Shown here piece by piece: positions 1 to 8,731 of a stretch of DNA of 64,000 nt. The notes below the pieces were generated by a model. That model saw only the letters and a list, made by a program, of their open reading frames with translations. It was not told where the DNA came from and did no database searches. Positions within the stretch are counted from its first letter, which is position 1. Each line of letters opens with the position of its first letter. Source of the DNA: Bifidobacterium asteroides (lineage in GTDB: Bacteria > Actinomycetota > Actinomycetes > Actinomycetales > Bifidobacteriaceae); the NCBI RefSeq assembly GCF_030758775.1, contig NZ_CP132384.1:620001-684000 (forward strand). The letters are read 5' to 3'. The translations under genes were made by a program, and so were the position numbers.

Positions 1-1
1 G

Positions 2-1075
2 GCCGCTGGTGGTGCGCATGTTGAGCTCCTGGCCCGTCAAGCCCGTGATTTTGGCGTGACCCGTCTGGCTCTGGCCGACAGGGCCCAGGTTCCGGCCCTG
101 CAGGAGGCGCTCAAGGCCCTGGGATTGACTGGTATCCAAGTAGAAGCAGGCATGGAGGCGGTCCAGGCTCTGGCCGGCTCCGGCAGTGATCTGGTCCTCA
201 ACGGCATCACCGGATCAGTCGGTCTGCGCCCGTCCATTGCGGCCCTGCAGGCCGGATCCCAGCTGGCTCTGGCCAACAAGGAGTCCGTGGTGGCCGGCGG
301 CCATCTGCTCTTTGATGCCGAGATACGGCCGGGTCAGATCAACCCGGTCGACTCCGAGCATTCAGCCATCTGGCAGTCTCTGCGTTCGGGGCAGCATGGA
401 GAGGTGGCCCGTCTGGTGGTCACCGCATCGGGAGGTCCTTTCCGGGGCTGGAGCCGACAAGCCATGCGCGAGGTCACCCCTGAGCAGGCCCTGAATCATC
501 CGACCTGGTCCATGGGCCCGGTGGTCACCATCAACTCATCCACTATGGTCAACAAAGGGCTGGAGGTCATCGAGGCCAGCCGGCTCTTCCGAATCGAGCC
601 CGAACGGATCACCGTGGTGGTTCACCCCCAGTCCGTGGTCCACTCCATGGTCCAGTTCCAGGACGGGGCCACCATAAGCCAGGCTTCCCCTCCGGATATG
701 CGTCTGCCCATCGCCCTGGGCCTGTCGGCGCCCGTCCGTCTCGACCATGTGGCTGCGGCCTGCGACTGGTCCAAGCCCAATACATGGACTTTCGAGCCCC
801 TGGATGATGAGGCCTTCCCGGCGGTCAACCTGGCCAGGCGGGCCCTGGGCAGCTGCGAGCCCATGACCGCGGTTTTCAATGCCGCCAACGAGCAGGCGGT
901 CAGGGCCTTCCTGGATCACCGGCTGCCCTACCTGGGCATCGTCGAAACCATCCGTTCGGTCATGGATGCCATGGAAACGCATCTTCCGGGAACATTCACA
1001 TCCGTGGAGGTAATGGAGCAAGTCGAGCATGAGGCACGCCAAAGGGCTGATGCTTTGATAGACATGACAGCGTGA
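2..1075 (+). CDS. dxr: 1-deoxy-D-xylulose 5-phosphate reductoisomerase, 5' end cut by window
   Basis: This enzyme makes 2-C-methyl-D-erythritol 4-phosphate from DXP with NADPH, the second step of the MEP isoprenoid pathway, in the cytosol. The frame is open from base 2, so the N-terminal NADPH-binding region starts outside the window. Visible family motifs are [29 protein letters not shown], the STMVNKGLE loop and [11 protein letters not shown], which form the metal and substrate site. The C-terminal helical domain is complete. Its stop overlaps the GTG start of ispG by four bases (GTGA), so the two MEP genes are translationally coupled. Identification is secure; only the start is missing. 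Confidence 0.96.
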   Translation, partial: AAGGAHVELLARQARDFGVTRLALADRAQVPALQEALKALGLTGIQVEAGMEAVQALAGSGSDLVLNGITGSVGLRPSIAALQAGSQLALANKESVVAGGHLLFDAEIRPGQINPVDSEHSAIWQSLRSGQHGEVARLVVTASGGPFRGWSRQAMREVTPEQALNHPTWSMGPVVTINSSTMVNKGLEVIEASRLFRIEPERITVVVHPQSVVHSMVQFQDGATISQASPPDMRLPIALGLSAPVRLDHVAAACDWSKPNTWTFEPLDDEAFPAVNLARRALGSCEPMTAVFNAANEQAVRAFLDHRLPYLGIVETIRSVMDAMETHLPGTFTSVEVMEQVEHEARQRADALIDMTA

Positions 1076-2301
1076 GTAGCATTCCCAAGACCGAACAGTC
1101 AACATCCTCTCAGGGGTTCCGCAAGACAGGCGAGCAGGCCATCAGCCAGACTCCGCTGCATCCTCGTCGCCGCTCCCGTCGGATCATGGTGGGGCCTGTG
1201 CCGGTCGGCGGGGGAGCCCCCATATCGGTGCAGTCCATGACCAACACGGTCACCGCTGACATCAATGCCACCCTGCAGCAGATCGCCGAGCTGGCCGCCG
1301 CCGGCTGCGACATCGTACGGGTGGCTGTGCCCAGCCAGGACGATGCCGACGCGCTTCCCATCATTGCCAAGAAGTCGCCCATCCCGGTCATCGCCGACAT
1401 TCACTTCCAGAGCAAGTACGTCTTCCAGGCCATCGATGCGGGCTGCGCAGCCGTCAGGGTCAACCCGGGCAACATCCGCAAGTTTGACCAGGTCGGCCCC
1501 GAGATCTGCAAGGCCGCCACCGATGCAGGCATCTCCCTGCGCATCGGGGTCAATGCCGGCAGCCTTGACAAGGACATTTACGCCCGCTACGGCGGACCCA
1601 CCCCTGAGGCCCTGGTCGCCTCGGCTTTGAAAGAGGCCCACATGTTCGAGGACGTGGGCTTCCATGACTTCAAGATCTCCGTCAAGCACCACGATCCCGT
1701 CACCACGGTCCAGACCTACAGGCTTCTGGCCTCCAAGGGCGACTGGCCCCTGCACCTGGGCGTGACCGAGGCCGGGCCCTCCTGGCAGGGGACCATCAAG
1801 TCCTGTCTGGCCTTCGGCGCGCTTCTGGCCGAGGGCATCGGCGACACCATTCGTGTTTCCCTGTCCGCACCGCCTGTGGAAGAGGTCAAGGTGGGCTGCA
1901 AGATCCTGGAGTACCTGGGGCTGCGCCAGCGCCACTTCGACATCATCTCCTGCCCCTCCTGCGGCAGGGCCCAGGTGGACGTGATCGAGCTGGCCAAGGA
2001 GGTCACCGAGGGGCTCAAGGACATCACCGCCCCCATCCGGGTGGCCGTCATGGGCTGCATCGTCAACGGACCTGGCGAGGCCAGGGAGGCCGATCTGGGG
2101 GTGGCTTCTGGCAACGGCAAGGGCCAGATCATCATCAAGGGCAAGGTGGTGCAGACCGTGCCCGAGGACCAGATTGTCCCCACGCTGCTGGAACGGGCCA
2201 AGGAAATCGCCGCCCAGATGGATGCCAAGGCGGCGGCCCAGGGTGAAACCCTGCCGGAGGCAGGGCCCATGGTGGTCCCGGTCACCGGCCGTGCCAGCTG
2301 A
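1072..2301 (+). CDS. ispG: 4-hydroxy-3-methylbut-2-en-1-yl diphosphate synthase (flavodoxin)
   Basis: IspG (GcpE) converts MEcPP to HMBPP, the penultimate MEP-pathway step, using a [4Fe-4S] cluster. The 409-residue protein has a short polar N-terminal extension, then the TIM-barrel start ([14 protein letters not shown]). The C-terminal cluster domain has Cys294 and Cys297 in CPSCGR and Cys328 in [12 protein letters not shown]. The GTG start lies inside the dxr stop. Placing dxr and ispG together is common in Actinobacteria. Nothing looks abnormal, and length is near the upper end for the family because of both tails. Confidence 0.97.
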   Translation: MSSIPKTEQSTSSQGFRKTGEQAISQTPLHPRRRSRRIMVGPVPVGGGAPISVQSMTNTVTADINATLQQIAELAAAGCDIVRVAVPSQDDADALPIIAKKSPIPVIADIHFQSKYVFQAIDAGCAAVRVNPGNIRKFDQVGPEICKAATDAGISLRIGVNAGSLDKDIYARYGGPTPEALVASALKEAHMFEDVGFHDFKISVKHHDPVTTVQTYRLLASKGDWPLHLGVTEAGPSWQGTIKSCLAFGALLAEGIGDTIRVSLSAPPVEEVKVGCKILEYLGLRQRHFDIISCPSCGRAQVDVIELAKEVTEGLKDITAPIRVAVMGCIVNGPGEAREADLGVASGNGKGQIIIKGKVVQTVPEDQIVPTLLERAKEIAAQMDAKAAAQGETLPEAGPMVVPVTGRAS

Positions 2302-2333
2302 GGGCGTAAGCGCCATCCCCGCCACCGGCTACA

Positions 2334-4055
2334 ATGGCCGACGTGTCCCAAGAGGTTGAGCGTTCCCTCCCTGCAAGCGGGTGGAGCAGGGTCAGGCGGC
2401 TCATGACCAGCCTGCCCGTCTTCATCATTCTCATGGGTCTGCTGGCCTCGGTCTCCCACTTGACCGCCGTCCCCTGGAAATACGAACCAGTGGATCAGAA
2501 TTTTCCCACGCTGACTCCGGACACCGCGGTCACCTTCGACTGGCCTGCTGGGGTTGACAGGGATGCCGTGGGGCAGTACCAGGTCGAATCCCGTCACCAG
2601 GAACTGAGCGTGGAACGGCCAGCCACTGGCGAGCACCAACGCATCCGAATACTGATCCGCGCCCCCAAGGAGGCCTCAGGGCATCGGCCAGCCGTAGTCT
2701 TCATGCACGGCGCCGGTTACGGCACCTGCGACAACTCCTTCGGGGATGTGGCCCGAACCCTGGCCTCTGCCGGTTTCGTCACCGCCGTGCTGGACAAGCC
2801 GGTCTGGTCCACCAATGATGCCGACCGGGACTATCCCGCCTCGGCCAAGGCCTACGAGCGGGTTGCCAATCTACTGCGCGACCGGGCTGATGTGGATGCA
2901 TCCAAGGTAGGCATCTATGCCACCAGCGAGAGCACTTGGATCGCCGCCATGCTGCTGACCATGGACCACCGGATCGCCTTCCAGATCCTGTTGAGCCCCA
3001 TGGTCTATTCGCCGCGGCACGCGATGGGCTTCTTCGTAGCCCAGGATTTCGCCATTGCCGGAGCCAACCAGGGCTACCAGTCGGTGGTCCGTCGGCTCTT
3101 CAGCACCGATGCCTCCCTCTTGGGCCTGAATAATCTGGACATCGACCCCACCGACCGCAGCACCTATGCCATTCCCACCCTGCTGGCCTACGGGGCCAAG
3201 GATGTCATGACCGCCCAGGTGGAGGGGGTGCAACGCGTGCTCGCCCAGGCCCACGCCTCGGGCAACGAGAACGTCACTGTGCGTTCCTACCCGGTCTCCA
3301 ACCATGTGCTGCGTTTGGGAGATGAGGCCCGGACCGGCACGCCCCTGGCCGACCACTACCAGCAGGACATGGTCGACTGGGCGGTGGGTCAGGTCCATGG
3401 CCTGCATCAGACCAGCCCCAGCGTGGGTGGGGCCACCATCCACCAGTCCATCGCCGTGCCTACTGACCTGCGGGGGCGACGCTCGCTGACCATCTATATG
3501 CTGGTCCTGCACCTGCTGACCCTGGTGCTTTTGCTGGCGGCCTTGATTATGGCTTTGGTGGCCGGTCTGATGAAATTATTCCGTCTGCGCCGGCGCAAGG
3601 ACCCGGTCCTGGGCTTCAGCCATGGCTTCGGCGGCACCTTGGTCACCATTACCGGCACCACCCTGGCTACCCTGGTCCTTTTCGGAGCTGGTCTGGGCCA
3701 GGTCATCATGGCCGTGGTACGCCTGGGCTGGGGCGGCGTGCCCGACCAGGCTGGGGTCAGCTACTGGAGCTGGCCGGTCATCCAGGTGGTCTGCGCCCTG
3801 GTCATCTGGGCCTGGTCGCGCACCTTCGCCCGTATGGTCGAGGTAGCCTCACTCAGGGGATTGGACCGGCTGCCCGACCAGGTGCGCACAAGCAAGGCCG
3901 GCGGCCCCAGTCTGCGCCAGCAGATGCGGAGCATGGATCCCAGGCCTGTGCTGGCCTCCACCCGCTTTGGCGTCGCGCTCTTCACCGTCACCACCCTGGC
4001 CATGTTCGGAGTCCTGCTGATCTTCGCTTTCTGGGGCCTGTTCATCTACCAATGA
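2334..4055 (+). CDS. membrane-anchored alpha/beta hydrolase with C-terminal transmembrane segments, function unknown
   Basis: The 573-residue protein starts with a hydrophobic segment (about residues 27-45). An alpha/beta-hydrolase-like domain follows at about 100-350: an HGAG oxyanion motif in FMHGAGYG, a probable nucleophile Ser198 in YATSESTW, Asp290 in YGAKDVMT and His324 in SNHVLRLG. The nucleophile elbow is A-T-S-E-S rather than the usual G-x-S-x-G, so activity is uncertain. About four more hydrophobic segments follow (roughly 385-415, 440-468, 475-500, 545-570). The fold probably faces outside the membrane. It sits between ispG and recO on the same strand, 15 bases before recO. Substrate is unknown; a lipid, peptide or ester hydrolase are all possible. 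Confidence 0.7.
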   Translation: MADVSQEVERSLPASGWSRVRRLMTSLPVFIILMGLLASVSHLTAVPWKYEPVDQNFPTLTPDTAVTFDWPAGVDRDAVGQYQVESRHQELSVERPATGEHQRIRILIRAPKEASGHRPAVVFMHGAGYGTCDNSFGDVARTLASAGFVTAVLDKPVWSTNDADRDYPASAKAYERVANLLRDRADVDASKVGIYATSESTWIAAMLLTMDHRIAFQILLSPMVYSPRHAMGFFVAQDFAIAGANQGYQSVVRRLFSTDASLLGLNNLDIDPTDRSTYAIPTLLAYGAKDVMTAQVEGVQRVLAQAHASGNENVTVRSYPVSNHVLRLGDEARTGTPLADHYQQDMVDWAVGQVHGLHQTSPSVGGATIHQSIAVPTDLRGRRSLTIYMLVLHLLTLVLLLAALIMALVAGLMKLFRLRRRKDPVLGFSHGFGGTLVTITGTTLATLVLFGAGLGQVIMAVVRLGWGGVPDQAGVSYWSWPVIQVVCALVIWAWSRTFARMVEVASLRGLDRLPDQVRTSKAGGPSLRQQMRSMDPRPVLASTRFGVALFTVTTLAMFGVLLIFAFWGLFIYQ

Positions 4056-4070
4056 AAGGACGGGGCCGTC

Positions 4071-4793
4071 GTGGCTATCTATCGTGACGAGGGCCTGGTC
4101 CTCAGAACGGTCAAACTGGGTGAGGCAGACCGGATCGTCACCATTCTGACCAGGGGGCACGGCAAGGTCAGGGCCGTGGCCAAGGGGGTGCGACGGACCA
4201 AGTCCCGCTTCGGCGCGCGGCTGGAGCCATTCATGCGTGACGACCTGCTCATCTCCCGTGGCCGCAACCTGGACATCGTCTCACAGGCGGTCTGCATAGC
4301 TCCCTATGCGGATGCCATATGCGCCGACTATGACCTCTATGCCAACGGGGGCGTCATGCTTGAGACCGCCGACAAGCTGGTGGTGGGCGAGCACGAGCCG
4401 GCCCCTGAGCAATACCGTCTGCTGGCCTCCGCCCTGGCCAGCCTGGCTGGTCACCGGCATGGACCCCGTGACATCGGCGCCTCCTACCTGCTGCGGTCCC
4501 TGGCGCTGGCTGGCTGGAGGCCCCGGCTGGATTCCTGCATCGTCTGCGGCCGGACCGACCAGCTGACCCACTTTTCGGTGCCTGGCGGCGGGGTGGTCTG
4601 CAGCCGGGACAGGCCTACCGACGCCGTGGCAGTGGATTCCGCCACCCTGGCCCGCTTCCGGGCGCTGAGCAGCGGGGACTGGTCCAAGCTGGACGGCAAG
4701 GACTCCACCCCCCTCTGCGACGGTCTTGTTGAGAAATGGGGCGAATATTACCTGGAGCGGCCCATCAGGTCTCTGCGGCTATTAGATTCTTGA
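4071..4793 (+). CDS. recO: DNA repair protein RecO
   Basis: RecO helps load RecA onto SSB-coated single-stranded DNA in the RecFOR recombination pathway. The start is GTG with an AAAGGA ribosome site ten bases upstream. The protein opens with the typical OB-fold sequence (YRDEGLVLRTVKLGEADRIV). It has the C-terminal zinc-finger region with Cys156 and Cys159 in CIVCGRTD and a further Cys in VVCSRD. Length (240 residues) is normal. It lies three bases upstream of uppS, a recO-uppS pairing seen in many Actinobacteria. Confidence 0.95.
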   Translation: MAIYRDEGLVLRTVKLGEADRIVTILTRGHGKVRAVAKGVRRTKSRFGARLEPFMRDDLLISRGRNLDIVSQAVCIAPYADAICADYDLYANGGVMLETADKLVVGEHEPAPEQYRLLASALASLAGHRHGPRDIGASYLLRSLALAGWRPRLDSCIVCGRTDQLTHFSVPGGGVVCSRDRPTDAVAVDSATLARFRALSSGDWSKLDGKDSTPLCDGLVEKWGEYYLERPIRSLRLLDS

Positions 4794-4796
4794 AGC

Positions 4797-5591
4797 ATGA
4801 GCTTTGACCCCGTCGACTACACTTCTCTGGATGTGCCTGCAGCCCCCTTCTCCGACCCCGCGCGTATCCCGCAGTTCCCCAAGGGCTCAGTCCCGCGGCA
4901 CCTGGGTGTGATCATGGATGGGAATGGCCGCTGGGCCAAGCAGAGGGGCATGGAGCGCACCCAGGGTCACCGGGCTGCCGAGCCGGTGGTCTTCGACACC
5001 ATAGCCGGGGCCATTGAGGCCGGGGTCCGCTACCTGAGCCTGTACACCTTTTCCACGGAGAACTGGAAACGCTCGCCCTCTGAGGTCCGCTTTCTCATGG
5101 GCTTCTCCCGGGACATCATCCACCGCCGGGTGGCCCAGATGGACGACTGGGGGGTGCGCGTGCGCTGGGCGGGTCGTCGGCCCCGGCTCTGGAAGTCGGT
5201 CATCGACGAGCTGGAGGCGGCCATGGAGCGCACCCGCCACAACACCAGGATCGATGTGATCTTCTGCATCAACTACGGGGGCAGGGCTGAGCTGGCCGAT
5301 GCAGCCACAGACATCGCCCGAGAAGTCGCGGCTGGGCGAATCAAGGGCTCCAAGGTGACTGAAAAGATGATCGCCCAGCACCTCTACAACCCCGACATTC
5401 CGGATTGCGACCTGGTCATGCGCACTTCTGGGGAGCAGCGCACCTCCAACTTTCTGCCCTGGCAGGCGGCCTATGCGGAGCTGGATTTCGTCCCTGAGCT
5501 CTTCCCGGACTGCGGGCGTGAGGTGCTCTGGCGGGCCATCGACGATTACATCCACCGGGACAGGCGCTTTGGCGGCGCGGAGAATGCCTGA
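4797..5591 (+). CDS. uppS: isoprenyl transferase (undecaprenyl diphosphate synthase)
   Basis: This cis-prenyltransferase extends farnesyl diphosphate with isopentenyl diphosphate to make the C55 (or shorter) carrier lipid used by MraY and MurG. The catalytic motif VIMDGNGRWAKQRG contains Asp41. The downstream YTFSTENWKRS and RTSGEQRTSNFLPWQ motifs bind IPP and magnesium. Length (264 residues) is normal. It follows recO by three bases. A weak 6-bp hairpin (5600-5605 with 5615-5620) lies after the stop, but no T-run follows, so a terminator is not convincing. Confidence 0.96.
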   Translation: MSFDPVDYTSLDVPAAPFSDPARIPQFPKGSVPRHLGVIMDGNGRWAKQRGMERTQGHRAAEPVVFDTIAGAIEAGVRYLSLYTFSTENWKRSPSEVRFLMGFSRDIIHRRVAQMDDWGVRVRWAGRRPRLWKSVIDELEAAMERTRHNTRIDVIFCINYGGRAELADAATDIAREVAAGRIKGSKVTEKMIAQHLYNPDIPDCDLVMRTSGEQRTSNFLPWQAAYAELDFVPELFPDCGREVLWRAIDDYIHRDRRFGGAENA

Positions 5592-5679
5592 GAAGACAGA
5601 ACCTCCAATTTTGTGAGGTTACCCATAGTCGTCCAAATTTACACGTCTGAACACCCTCGTAACGCCCATGAAAGGTAGT

Positions 5680-5695
5680 CTGTGACTTATCACAG
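5680..5695. promoter_or_regulatory. perfect inverted repeat upstream of the abgB-like gene, possible operator
   Basis: The sequence CTGTGACTTATCACAG is a 6+6 inverted repeat with a four-base centre. It lies about 65 bases before the preferred GTG start at 5760, where an operator would be expected. The half-sites resemble CRP/GlxR half-sites (TGTGA/TCACA), but the spacer is 4 rather than 6 bases. No regulator can be named. Confidence 0.35.
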
Positions 5696-5759
5696 CGGAG
5701 CAGGCCATGTGTCCGCCGTGGAAATCAGCGCAGCAAACGAAACGAAGGAGTCGACAGGC

Positions 5760-7190
5760 GTGGACGACAAGCAACGCATCATGCAGATCATCGAGGACAA
5801 GTCACAGGAGTTCATCGAGGCAGCCGATCATATTTGGGGCACCCCCGAGACCAGGTTTGCCGTCAAGGAATCGGTCCAGCAGCATTACAAGGTGCTGGAG
5901 CTGGAGGGCTTCGAGATCGAGAAGGGCGTGGGCCATATGGACTACGCCTACGTGGCGACCTGGGGTTCGGGCCGTCCGGTGATCGGCATCACCGGCGAAT
6001 ACGATGCCCTGGGAGGGCTCAGCCAGGTGGCCGACCTGGGCGAGCACAAGCCCCTGGTCGAAGGCGGCAACGGGCAAGGCTGCGGCCACAACATCCTGGG
6101 CATGGCCGCCGTCGCGGCAGGCGTGGGCATCAAGACCTTCATGCAGGAGAAGGGCCTCAAGGGGACCATCAAGGTCTTCGGCTGCCCGGCTGAGGAGTCG
6201 GGTTACGGCAAGGCCTTCATGGCCAGGGACGGGGTCTTCGACGGGCTGGATCTGGCCCTGTCCTGGCATCCCTCGGATGTGACCCAGGCCTGGGGCTCCT
6301 CCAGCCTGGCGGTCCTGCAGGCCTACTTCGACTTCACCGGTGTGCCGGCCCACGCGGCTGCGGCTCCCGAGCTGGGCCGGAGCGCCCTGGATGCCGCTGA
6401 GCTGATGAACGTGGGCGTGCAGTTCCTGCGCGAGCACATGATCGATGCGGCCCGTGTGCACTACGCCTTCATCGACGCAGGCGGCGAGTCGGCCAACGTG
6501 GTGCAGTCCCACGCCCGTCTCTACTACTTCGTGCGCGCCCCCAGGATGGATCAGGCGCAGGATCTGTTCAAGCGTGTTGAGAAGATCGCCCAGGGTGCGG
6601 CCCTGATGACCGAGACCCAGGTCAAGGAGGAGTTCGACGCGGCCTGCTACAACTTCATTCCGAACCATCCGCTGACCGAGGCCATAGACAGGAACCTGGA
6701 CCTCGTCGGCCCACTGCCCTTGGACCAGCAGGAGGTGGACTACGAGCGCCGCTACACGGACACGGTCCCCGAGGCGGGCAAGCAGCGGGTGCTCAGCCGC
6801 ACCAAGGAGGCCTTCCCTGATCTGACGGATGAGGAAGTCAGGAAGATGGCCGAGTCGACCATGGCCCTGAAGAAGTATCCACTGGTCTTCACCGATACGG
6901 CATCGGGATCCACCGACGTCGGCGATGTCAGCTGGCAGACGCCCACCGCCCAGTTCAGCGGCGGCTTCGAGCCCCAGGGCACTTCTGCTCACTCTTGGCA
7001 GTGGGCGGCCAACGGCAAGTCCTCGGTGGCTCACAAGGGCCTGCTGGCTGCGGGCAAGACCCTGGCCCTGACCGCCTACGATGCCTTTACCGATCCGGAT
7101 CTGGTCAAGGCCGCCAAGGAGGACTTCGACAAGACCTTCGCCGGTCAGGAGTACAAGGTCGTCATTCCTGACGATGTGATGCCCCACTGA
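5760..7190 (+). CDS. abgB: M20-family amidohydrolase, AbgB-like (p-aminobenzoyl-glutamate hydrolase subunit B type)
   Basis: It resembles AbgB of E. coli along its whole length. Visible motifs are GEYDALGGLSQ, GCGHNILG with metal ligand His110, CPAEESGYGKAF and the STDVGDVSWQ region near the C-terminus. AbgB with AbgA cleaves p-aminobenzoyl-glutamate; related M20D enzymes cleave other N-acyl amino acids or dipeptides. No abgA partner is visible. I prefer the GTG at 5760: it has AAGGAG nine bases upstream and gives 476 residues, close to the E. coli length. A longer start at GTG 5682 is possible but would put the palindrome at 5680 in coding sequence. An MFS carrier follows, suggesting uptake plus hydrolysis. 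Confidence 0.82.
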   Translation: MDDKQRIMQIIEDKSQEFIEAADHIWGTPETRFAVKESVQQHYKVLELEGFEIEKGVGHMDYAYVATWGSGRPVIGITGEYDALGGLSQVADLGEHKPLVEGGNGQGCGHNILGMAAVAAGVGIKTFMQEKGLKGTIKVFGCPAEESGYGKAFMARDGVFDGLDLALSWHPSDVTQAWGSSSLAVLQAYFDFTGVPAHAAAAPELGRSALDAAELMNVGVQFLREHMIDAARVHYAFIDAGGESANVVQSHARLYYFVRAPRMDQAQDLFKRVEKIAQGAALMTETQVKEEFDAACYNFIPNHPLTEAIDRNLDLVGPLPLDQQEVDYERRYTDTVPEAGKQRVLSRTKEAFPDLTDEEVRKMAESTMALKKYPLVFTDTASGSTDVGDVSWQTPTAQFSGGFEPQGTSAHSWQWAANGKSSVAHKGLLAAGKTLALTAYDAFTDPDLVKAAKEDFDKTFAGQEYKVVIPDDVMPH

Positions 7191-7206
7191 CCTCTACTGT
7201 TCGGCT

Positions 7207-7250
7207 GCCGCCAGGCCCTGTGATCTTTGCGGATCACCTTGCCCGGCGGC
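7207..7250 (+). promoter_or_regulatory. stem-loop between the amidohydrolase and MFS genes
   Basis: Two 19-base arms (7207-7225 and 7232-7250) pair with about four mismatches around a six-base loop. The inner GTGATC/GATCAC and outer GCCGCC/GGCGGC parts match perfectly. No clear T-run follows, so it is more likely an mRNA-processing, stability or partial-attenuation element than a full terminator. Confidence 0.4.
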
Positions 7251-7280
7251 GGCCGGTTTCTACTGAAGGATGACAGACCA

Positions 7281-8477
7281 ATGGCAATCAAGCAATCCTC
7301 AAAAACGGCGAGCGGAACGCTGATCTTCTCCCTGATGGCCGGTTACTCGATCGTGTACATGGACAAGAACATGATCTCGACCGCCATCATCCCCATCTCC
7401 GAGCAGTTCCACCTTGACTCGGGGCAGACAGGCATCATCATGTCGGCCTTCTTCCTGGGATACTCGCTCATGCAGATTCCCAGCGGCTGGCTGGCCGACC
7501 GGCTTGGGGCCAAGCGTGTGCTGATGGCCTCCATGATCATCATCGGTCTGTTCAGCTACTTGTTCGGCCTGGCCAATGGTCTGGCCTTCTTCATCATCGT
7601 CCGGTTCTTCGCTGGCATGGGCCACGGCGGCTACCCGCCCTCCTGCTCCAAGTCGATCGCGGAGAACTTCCCCCAGGAACGGCGTACCTTCGTCCAGTCG
7701 CTGATCCTGTCGACCTCGGGCATCGGCGGCATTCTGGCCTTCGTCCTGGGCGCCAACCTGGTCGCCATCAATTGGCACCTGGCCTACGCTGTGCTGGGCA
7801 CCCTCTACCTGCTGGCCTTTGTCTGCATCCTGATCTTCGTGCCCTCCAAGCCCCGCCAGCCCGAGGCTGACCAGAAGCCCGGAGCCAAGGGGGCAGGGTT
7901 CCTCGAGGTTCTGAAGAACCGGAACGTGCTGGTCCTCTTCGTGGCCATGCTGCTGCTGAACATCCTCCTGTACGGCAATATCTCCTGGATGCCCACCTTC
8001 ATCAAAAACACCTTCGGGCTCTCGATCGGTCAGGCAGGCATCCTGCTGGCGGTCAACGCGGTCTTCTCGACCGTTGCTACCATCTACGCTGGTCAGCTGC
8101 TCTCGAAGCTCTTCCTGGGCAGGGAGAAGTTGGCCATCCTGGGTGCCGGGGTGATCAGCGCCGTCCTGGTCGTATGCTTCGTCTTCTCGCGCAACATCTG
8201 GCTCTCCCTCCTGCTGCTGATCCTGGTATCCTGCGTCTCCGTGGTGGCCTTCACCGGCATCTTCACCTGGCCCCACAAGATCATGGACCCGCATATCATC
8301 GGCTCCGCCATCGGCATCATCAACACCGGCGGCACCCTGGGTGGATTCCTGGCCCCCATGATCATCGGCTACCTGGTCAAGGCGGCCGGCGGTTCCTTCG
8401 TCGGAGCCTTCCTCTTCATGGGCGCGGCGGCCATCGCCTCCGGGCTGATGGCTCTGCTGGTCAAGGTCGGCAAGTAA
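7281..8477 (+). CDS. MFS transporter, paired with the AbgB-like hydrolase
   Basis: This is a 398-residue major facilitator protein with about 12 hydrophobic segments. The loop 2-3 signature is visible as GWLADRLGAKRV, and a charged central loop falls near residues 188-210. The start at ATG 7281 has GAAGGA ten bases upstream; an upstream in-frame start at 7227 has no ribosome site and would run through the stem-loop. It lies 90 bases downstream of the M20 hydrolase on the same strand. An anion or organic-acid symporter that imports the hydrolase substrate, taking the role of AbgT, is a reasonable inference but is not shown by sequence. Confidence 0.82.
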   Translation: MAIKQSSKTASGTLIFSLMAGYSIVYMDKNMISTAIIPISEQFHLDSGQTGIIMSAFFLGYSLMQIPSGWLADRLGAKRVLMASMIIIGLFSYLFGLANGLAFFIIVRFFAGMGHGGYPPSCSKSIAENFPQERRTFVQSLILSTSGIGGILAFVLGANLVAINWHLAYAVLGTLYLLAFVCILIFVPSKPRQPEADQKPGAKGAGFLEVLKNRNVLVLFVAMLLLNILLYGNISWMPTFIKNTFGLSIGQAGILLAVNAVFSTVATIYAGQLLSKLFLGREKLAILGAGVISAVLVVCFVFSRNIWLSLLLLILVSCVSVVAFTGIFTWPHKIMDPHIIGSAIGIINTGGTLGGFLAPMIIGYLVKAAGGSFVGAFLFMGAAAIASGLMALLVKVGK

Positions 8478-8637
8478 AGCCGAAGTCGGATCGGCCACAC
8501 CAATGGCTTCCGGTCCCGCAGATCAAAGGTCTGAGACCTAGTCATGACTGGCGATCTCCGGCAAGGAGTCAGTGCTAAAGGACCGGTGCTTCCTCTAGGA
8601 TTTCCGATTCATTGGTTCTGACCATGGATGTTTGAAG

Positions 8638-8663
8638 GCGATGCTTGAAAGCGATGCTTGAAA
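8638..8663. repeat. tandem 13-bp repeat
   Basis: GCGATGCTTGAAA occurs twice head to tail (8638-8650 and 8651-8663), just before the bidirectional terminator. It is intergenic and probably a slippage duplication. Confidence 0.8.
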
Positions 8664-8673
8664 AACAAAAAGA

Positions 8674-8702
8674 CCTGCCCCCTGAGTGATTCAGAGGGCA
8701 GG
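8674..8702. terminator. bidirectional Rho-independent terminator between the MFS gene and cscA
   Basis: The arms CCTGCCCCCTGA (8674-8685) and TCAGAGGGCAGG (8691-8702) pair with one mismatch around a five-base loop. On the minus strand the stem is followed by a long T-rich tract (complement of 8661-8671), giving a strong terminator for the converging csc operon. On the plus strand CCTTTCCTT follows, a weaker tract for the MFS transcript. Confidence 0.85.
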
Positions 8703-8731
8703 CCTTTCCTTGTGCCGACCAGGACAGGGGA

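Noticed and set aside
5680-5695. A true CRP/GlxR site
   Set aside because: The half-sites fit, but the spacer is four bases instead of six, so I list it only as an unassigned palindrome.
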